Program-made: the position numbers and the translations under genes
In this document: one piece after another, positions 57,685 through 64,000 of the stretch
Layout of the letters: each line of letters begins with the position of its first letter
Numbering within the stretch: position 1 is the stretch's first letter
Notes under the pieces: generated by a model
Seen by the model: only the letters and a program-made list of their open reading frames with translations
The model's database searches: none
What the model was told of the DNA's origin: nothing
NCBI GenBank assembly: GCA_029582265.1
Contig: CM055830.1
Span: 22,490,163 to 22,554,162 of the forward strand
Direction of reading: 5' to 3'
Source: Zoroaster sp. YZ-2022
Lineage: Eukaryota; Echinodermata; Asteroidea; Forcipulatida; Zoroasteridae
Length of the DNA stretch: 64,000 nt

Positions 57685-58281
57685 CCAGTTCGCTTCGGAG
57701 GCCGTGTATACACGCAATTTTTTTTTGTACAGCGGATCGGAGAGCGTCTAAACACGCATTCCGATTTTTGTGTGTGTCACCGGGAGACTTGTCAACACGC
57801 CACACGTGGCGTGCCGTCGTGGCGGCTGACGTGTATACATGCAATCGTTTCTTGGAGTCCATGGGGGTCACGATTCGGTGGCCCCGGACAAAATGCACTG
57901 CAAATACTGAACGAGTTCACTCTTTTTGTTGATTTTTGCCTAATCCCTTTATCCAAGACCTGTTCCTTTGACGTACCAGCCAAGCATTTGTAAAGACGGA
58001 TTTATATCCATTGTTTACGAGGCATTCGATCTCTCTCCAGGTATGCCGTCTTTTCGTAGCTTGCCAACGATCTAATTGTGCTGAACAAACACAACCGTAA
58101 TTAAAAAACTAGCCATTTAATTCTCGAAATGTCAATGAGTAAAGGTGTTTATTTGGTTGTCCGAACTTAGTTTCATTGACAAAAAAAATTATTAATGGCT
58201 AGAAATTTTTTTCAGATTTTTCACTGAAAATAAACCCGCACGGGGTACCGGAAAAAAATTAATATTCCCGACGTCAACTGG
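57685..58281. mobile_element. piggyBac-like MITE, CCAGTTCGC family, long copy
   Basis: TTAA at 57681 and 58282. The first 75 bp and last 55 bp match the other copies, but the interior (597 bp in total) is different. It may be an intermediate between the short MITEs and an autonomous parent. No transposase motif was recognised in the extra segment. Confidence 0.82.
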
Positions 58282-58299
58282 TTAAGTATACTGTTTGCG

Positions 58300-58400
58300 G
58301 TGACACCATGTGAAAAATTCTCTTTTGAGTATTAATTAGTTCTGAATAGAACTGGTGGTTACAATTTGACGTTTCGATCAGTGTGCTCTGATCATTCTCC
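58300..58400 (-). repeat. gacgtttcgatcag repeat family, copy
   Basis: gtgacaccatgtgaaaaatt, ctgaatagaactggtggtta and gacgtttcgatcagtgtgct. On the minus strand the stem gatcag/ctgatc precedes gaaacgtc, but the upstream box reads caggaga instead of CTGANGA. Confidence 0.72.
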
Positions 58401-58433
58401 TGAAATCTTAATAACACATTTGTAAATAATACA

Positions 58434-58740
58434 TTGTGGAGTATCATGGCGAGCGGTCTGATGGCATCAGAATGTGTGTTCCAATCCCGGTCTGGCTGAT
58501 CACAGCGCTTGTGTCCTAGAGCAAGACACTTAGGCCTAACCATATAATTGCTTCATCCTTCGGATGGGACGTTAAGCCGTACGTCCCGTGTACTACAAAC
58601 ATCAGTGCACGTCAAAGAACCCATAATGACACTTATCTGTGCAAGAGTAGGGGTTTACCCTGGTGTCTCTGGTAGCAAATTCATGGCCCATTGAAAATCA
58701 TCTTTAGGCGTCATTGTTACCATCACTAAATATAGCTACT
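58434..58740 (+). mobile_element. tRNA-derived SINE with a different body
   Basis: The head tggagtatcatggcgagcgg and degenerate B box gtgttccaatcccgg are followed by ttcggatgggacgttaagcc, gcacgtcaaagaacccat and ccctggtgtctctgg. From memory, gggacgttaa and cacgt-aaagaaccc modules occur in SINE-like repeats of other marine animals. It does not share the ctccccaggg body. Confidence 0.6.
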
Positions 58741-59641
58741 ATTATTGTTAATATTATTTCACATTTTGTCAAAGACAACAGCATGTCAGATGGAATCATT
58801 TATCAGGATGTTTGGTACCGTCACCAATTTAACATCAAGTTTTTAGATTATAATTCATTAATTTTGTAAAATAGTAGTTATTGGCCTTACGTTTCAAACC
58901 TAGCAAGTACTTTCTCAAAGACAAAATGGACAAAATATACCTACATGTATACATATCCCATATCCACCGATCTACGTGATAACCCGTAGATACGCAAAAC
59001 GCTACAAACGCCGACCTACGTGATTTTCCATACCGTGTTTTTTGTCCAATTCCGATTTACTACGTTTTTCCGATGACTGTATTTCATGATTATAGATATG
59101 AAATTAGACAAGTCTGACATCATAATAAAGTGCATGTTCTCCTCTTTCCATCAGTATATAATGTGTCTGTGTCAGTGATTATAATATTCTCTAAAAAAGG
59201 AATCTTTCTGATTGTGTGCAAAAACAATGTATCTCTGTGCGGGGGCTTAGGCACATACAGTATTTTGTGTGTTTACATGGTTAGGCGGATATGGGTTAAA
59301 CATATACCTAATATACCTCACTAATTCTGTAGTTGGGTAATTACCAATAATGTACACTCTGTTTAAGCATCTTATCATGGGGAATCTTGAGTGTCGTTAA
59401 TGATAAATGTTACAAAAATTTACAACAAAGTTTCAGTTCAATTAAAAAAAAGGGGGGGTTCTTCTATCAAAAAGAGATACCAGACCTAAAGTGAACAGTA
59501 CGTGCTTCATCATAATGAGTGTGTTTGTTTCCTAGAATGATATGACAAACTCTTTTTTAGATTGATACAATTTGGTTAGATTGTGTGACCGTGATGCTAG
59601 AATGACAAATAGGTATTGCTGCAAAGAAGTTGGAAAATATT
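58741..59641. other. Unassigned with old repeat traces
   Basis: 58780-58870 resembles 42100-42180. 58970-59060 contains repeated ctacgtga and cgtagat words. No gene is supported. Confidence 0.4.
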
Positions 59642-60392
59642 GGGGGGGGGGGGGGGGGGGGGAGAGGGTATGATTGCATTGGGATGCAGAATGATCAAAA
59701 ACACGTATAAAAAGTCCTTCTACACAAATACTGCTTCATCAAGAGGCACAGAATGTCCACAGCTGTGTCGTAATACCTACAGGTACAAGTCCACAAATTC
59801 ATCTGTAATTTCATCACAGAGATTGTTGGACCTTGTGGTCTGGATGAGGCAGATGATTTAATCAAGACGGACAACCATGTTCGGCCAGCCTTCACACTTC
59901 ACAAGAAAATTACCCTGTTGATCTTAAGTGACAATGCAACGGTGATGTGCCTTTCCTCTCCACGATATTGATGGGTAAACTTTACTGGGAGTCAGTATAT
60001 AGACTGGCCACTCACTGTGGGGGGGGGGGGGGGGGTTATGATTGCATTGGGATGCAGAATGATCAAAAACACGTACATGTATAAAAAGTCCTTCTACACA
60101 AATACTGCTTCATCAAGAGGCACAGAATGTCCACAGCTGTGTCGTAATACCTACAGGTACAAGTCCACACATTCATCTGTAATTTCATCACAGAGATTGT
60201 TGGACCATGTGGTCTGGATGAGGCAGATGATTTAATCAAGACGGACAACCATGTTCGGCCAGCCTTCACACTTCACAAGAAAATTACCCTGTTGATCTTA
60301 AGTGACAACGCAACGGTGATGTGCCTTTCCTCTCCACGATATTGATGGGTAAACTTTACTGGGAGTCAGTATATAGACTGGCCACTCACTGT
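59642..60392 (+). repeat. Recent tandem duplication, 377 and 374 bp
   Basis: Copy 1 is 59642-60018 and copy 2 is 60019-60392. Each begins with a poly-G run (about 21 and 17 G) and gattgcattgggatgcagaa, and ends gactggccactcactgt. I count about four substitutions and one 6-bp insertion (catgta) outside the G run, so the event is young. A plus-strand frame gives DDLIKTDNHVRPAFTLHKK and ITLLILSDNATVM but no recognised protein. Confidence 0.95.
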
Positions 60393-60454
60393 AGGCCCTA
60401 CCACCATCATGGGTATGATTTGACAAAAGTAAAAAATTCTGAAAAATGGGGAGC

Positions 60455-61530
60455 GGGCCTGGATCTCCCTTTGGTCAAGAGGACAAAGCCCCCCTGAACC
60501 TCCTGGATGTTTAATTTAGAGGATTTACAGACTCTCCACATCCCCACAAACTAGAAACTAGAGGTTTGGACACAATACAGGCTACTGCAGGCCTCGATCT
60601 TGGGCAAAAAAGGGGCAGGCCACTTTGGCCTTGCCCTCATCAAAATTCCACAGGGCACCAACGCCAACTCAAGGGGGCACCAAGGCCAATCATTTCAAGC
60701 TTGTGGCATTTTGAGCCTTCCTTGAAAAAAGCATTGTTTTTGCGCTTTTTTACACGATCGTGTGAAGGCATCTTACTTTTGAGCGAAGTTTTTTGAGATG
60801 GCGTGTAAAAACGTTGCATGTGAATGGTCAGAACTTTTTCATTCATAAAAATAAGCGCTGGTATCCGACTCATTTGTGCTGAATATACGATCACTGCGCT
60901 GTTTACCGTGCATTCATGTATGCAAGACTACACCACGTGCGGCTGGCTGTATCTAAAACGTGCGCTGGTATCCGACCCATTTGTGGTGATTTTACAATCA
61001 CGACACTGGTACCTTGTACACATACAGCCGGCTATTCAGCGCATGGGGCGAGATTAGAGCCGCTTGTACAATCACAGCAACGCCGCGCCGTGTGTGGGGC
61101 CGCGGCTGTGAGATCGAGAAGGGCCGGCTAGCCGGGGTACGGTGTGAGTCTGATCTGACATCGACATGGGAGTTAGCTAGCATGCAAGCTACGACGCGTG
61201 ATGTACGAACAAACGACAATAACGATAAAAAGACGTGTATTATTTTCACCGCCGTTTGTTGAATGGTGTTTGTATGCACGGATCATCTACACAATGTCCG
61301 TGATGTATGATTGTCATGATGGGATGTAGAGGTAAATACAAAAGGGCACGCTGGCCAAGTTGGCCGCGACATGTGTACTTTTTGAGGGGGCATTGCGGCC
61401 AAGTTGGAAGGGCATGCGGCCATTGGCCGCGGTAAAGATCGAGGCCTGAGGCTACTTCTTTCTTTCCTTGTGGCTGCTTATTTTGAGACAAAGGGAGATT
61501 TGTTAAAAATTCTGAGACATCACAGGCTTG
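60455..61530 (+). repeat. Dispersed repeat, family G, split copy
   Basis: 60455-60586 and 61457-61530 together correspond to 3571-3750. They are separated by a hAT-like insertion. Confidence 0.8.
60587..61448. mobile_element. hAT-like element, 861 bp, ggcca-rich
   Basis: Inverted ends CAGGCCTCGATCTT/AAGATCGAGGCCTG lie between exact 8-bp duplications AGGCTACT (60579-60586, 61449-61456). The interior is unusually CpG- and ggcca-rich, including gtgtggggccgcggctgtg near 61090. A near-duplicate pair tgcgctggtatccgac / ataagcgctggtatccgact occurs at about 60961 and 60851. No transposase is recognised. The CAGG terminus and 8-bp duplication fit hAT. Confidence 0.92.
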
Positions 61531-62427
61531 CACCATATAGCCATTAACCAGCAATGCATTTTAGGGTCTTGTGGATTCCCACTGTTTGCTAAATGGACAC
61601 CCCGTTTTATGTGTAATACACATGCAAAAGTAAAGATAGTTCAATATTTGGACACCCTGTTTTTCAATCAAAACAAATTTAGACACCCTATTTTTCAACC
61701 TTTACTGCAGTCACACCCCTATGCTGTATCAAGCATTTTTTAAAGGTTTTTTATGCAGTCCACTCCTTCTTGGACTAGTAATACCATATATTTACACAAT
61801 TCATTGGAATGCCCATGTGCTCACACACGCGTAGTACAGGAGAAATGGTGGAATATACAGTGGTCGGTAGATGACTGTTTATTTTACTCTGATCATATTC
61901 ACTCAAGAGACAACATCATTTCACATGGTGTCACCACAAACTTATACTAGTTTCAAATAGGCCTATGTTCGATTGTTTCATTTAATATCGTGTGTAGGCA
62001 TATCGCCATGTTCATGTTAGAAGACTAAATGTAGGTCTGCAATCGATTGCAAACTAAACTAAAAACCTGAGACTTTACATGTAAGTTGGACATAATTCAT
62101 TCTTATTCATCTTGAGCCTGATTCTCACAACCACACTATGTATACTACATGCACCAGTGAGAAGGCCCAAAAATTTGATAGTTCCAAAGAAAAGTTCATT
62201 TCCCGACATAAGGAATAAATAAATGGATGTAGCTATTTCCATTAATTTACTTAAAATTCAATGACATATTTGAAAGCTAGGTTGCCCCTGACAAAATTAG
62301 GCGGGTTACTATGATGAGCATGTACAGGTACACAACCTTTTGTATTCAGGGAATAAGACATAATTAGATGGCTAACTCATGAATAAGGTGAATATACAAA
62401 TAGCACATTCCACATAACAGCACATTC
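61531..62427. other. Unassigned; one degraded repeat fragment
   Basis: 61885-61950 (actctgatcatattcactca, cacatggtgtcaccacaaac) is a deleted copy of the family at 62428. No gene is supported. Confidence 0.5.
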
Positions 62428-62533
62428 TCCTGAGGACGATCGGAGCATACTGATCGAAACGTCGAGTTGTACCACCAGTTCTTTTCAGAACTAATTACTA
62501 CTCAATTGAGATTCCACATGGTGTCACCGCAAT
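62428..62533 (+). ncRNA. Hammerhead-ribozyme-like motif in a dispersed repeat
   Basis: CTGAGGA (62430-62436) is followed by C, a 6-bp stem gatcgg/ctgatc (62438-62443 with 62450-62455; one G-U pair) around an AGCATA loop, then GAAACGTC (62456-62463). In order these match the hammerhead core CUGANGA, stem II, GAAA, a two-pair stem III and the UC cleavage site. ctc/gag give a 3-bp stem I. The extra C before stem II departs from the textbook core. Penelope-like elements are known to carry minimal hammerheads of this form. Confidence 0.5.
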
Positions 62534-62639
62534 TAGTCTTACATGTACAGTGTACTTATCATCCTCACCATGCAAAGCTACAAGTTTTACCTACATTCCC
62601 CATAAACTTAATGCTTTACATTGTTAACCCCTGGTCAAT

Positions 62640-62945
62640 CATCTAACATCATTCCAGTAATCTTTCTCAGCTCCCTTAGGAGTATCTATACACATACAAC
62701 CCACCTGCAACCTCCTTGGGCGCTACAGGCCTAATCAAACACATTATTAACCACCTCTACCCTCATGGGTACCCATTTATACTCCATAGTATGAAGACTA
62801 TAGCAATTACAGTAAAGTGTCTTTGCTCAAGGACATAAGCACCATGCAGTCTTTCTTAGGACAGGATTCAAACTCACGTTTTAAGGACTCCGCCATCAGA
62901 ACACAAGCATGATGATGCACTACCGTTCGGCCATGGCACCGACAT
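62640..62945 (-). mobile_element. SINE, tRNA-derived, diverged
   Basis: On the minus strand: body tttctcagctcccttaggag, ctacaggcctaatcaaaca, gggtacccatttatactcc, B-box region gattcaaactcacg and A-box region accgttcggccatggcacc. It is closest to the copy at 35379 in the anticodon region (catcagaacacaag). Confidence 0.75.
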
Positions 62946-64000
62946 GCCCAAAAATATCCAATTAAGGAAAAAGATTAACGACATGAGTAAATATAAATGC
63001 CGACTTCAATCAAGTTGTACTACATATAAATCAACTCCCAGAAACCTTATACTCTGCAATGATAATGTCCCTAAGAAAGGATGGGGTTAAAAAAGGGTTA
63101 CAATCAAGTACAATTATCTAAACCCATGATTAAAATATTGTAACTGATTGTAGGAGGGTTAAATATTGTAAAAAGTTATTTTCTCTGAACCCCTCCTCTT
63201 GATTTCAATTCAGTAAATCCTAACCATAAACAAAAGGCCTTTATTGTTACATTTAAATATCTACAGCATTATGTGTAAGGACACAATACTGGCTGACAAA
63301 AATGGGACACAGGGGGTGAAGAAAAATATTGGTGGAAAGATGTAATTTACTTGGAAGTCATGAGAATGGACACCCTTGTACTTGAAAATAGCATTGGAGA
63401 GATAATGTGCCAAGTAATTATAATGTGCGAAGTAGATTTTCCTCCCTGTTGTATTTTCTCGATTGGCGTGTGAAAGTTAACGTAAGTTACATGGTGTCCA
63501 CGTTTCAGTCTAGTACCCAACAATAAAAGTCAAAGCAAAAAAATGTTTACACCATGATTATGTAGCTTATTCCCAATAAAAAATGGCTTAGTTTGGTAAG
63601 GATGAGTTTTGTAAAAAAAAATATCTGGCCGTTTTAACATCGTATGATTTGGCGGACACGATGTGTAACTAACGTGAACACAGATTTAGCGATCATTTAT
63701 GAGGTTCGTGAAATCTTTTCTTCTTTTTTTCTTCTTTTTTTTTAGGAGCCAGTTTATTTCTTCATTAATTTACTAAAGTTATATGCACATCGTGAGGAAA
63801 ATATGTAAGGGATACGTAAAGTGTTTGATTTGATGAACTTTTGTTCAATTAATGTCCCGTTTTTAGATGCCATTTTGGAAATAAAAATCGGTTTGTAAAC
63901 GTGAATTAAAAGTGACACAACACGTATTCACACTTTATTTTATCTTTATTTGTCTCTTAAACATATATACAAATATTATCTAAAATAAAAAACAGTTCAA
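62946..64000. other. No recognised feature
   Basis: AT-rich sequence to the end of the window. A T-rich stretch lies at 63717-63745. No gene, RNA or repeat is supported. Confidence 0.4.

Overview
This is 64 kb of AT-rich (I estimate about 37% GC, not computed) eukaryotic nuclear DNA. It holds no complete host gene that I can support. It is non-coding sequence, intergenic or deep intronic, packed with transposable elements and tandem repeats. tRNA-Leu-derived SINEs ending in a gcgctatataag tail, CR1/L2-like LINE 3' ends, many MITE families and a strong excess of the palindrome TAGGCCTA suggest a marine invertebrate deuterostome, most likely an echinoderm. The taxon is an inference.

Layout. 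0-10 kb: SINE, piggyBac-like and TA-flanked MITEs, a retroposon with a GAA tail, and a LINE 3' end in a 44-bp target duplication. 10-20 kb: mariner-like, piggyBac-like, Harbinger-like and hAT-like MITEs, a 52-bp minisatellite, a second LINE 3' end, a TATA/CCAAT promoter-like region near 18.4 kb and an uninterrupted (AAG)119 tract. 20-28 kb: minisatellites of 62, 35, 22 and 10-11 bp, the last with strong G-quadruplex potential. 28-39 kb: a 1.9-kb hAT-like element with a possible first exon, a 278-bp foldback element and more MITEs. 39-50 kb: gatatc-rich elements, a CACTA-type MITE, a 2.5-kb foldback transposon whose inverted repeats are tandem arrays, a 450-bp hairpin and a second 250-bp foldback copy. 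50-64 kb: SINEs, piggyBac-like and hAT-like elements, a young 375-bp tandem duplication and a repeat with a hammerhead-ribozyme-like core.

The main theme is that short tandem arrays sit inside or at the ends of mobile elements. The 2.5-kb element (43316-45813) and the two small foldback elements (32728-33005, 50030-50279) have inverted repeats made of short tandem units and flanking 8-bp duplications, exact for the small pair. This recalls Drosophila FB and sea urchin TU elements. The 35-bp and 22-bp arrays both start at the same point of one dispersed repeat, and the 52-bp array ends in the terminus of a MITE family.

Possible protein-coding pieces are limited to four short exon-like stretches (18519-18637 +, 25424-25658 -, 30093-30134 +, 33165-33333 -) and two decayed LINE reverse-transcriptase C-termini. 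The long open frames in the 11.5-12, 19.3-19.7, 23.5-24.9 and 26.5-27.5 kb regions, and the shorter ones near 43.3-43.9 and 45.3-45.8 kb, are artefacts of tandem repeats.
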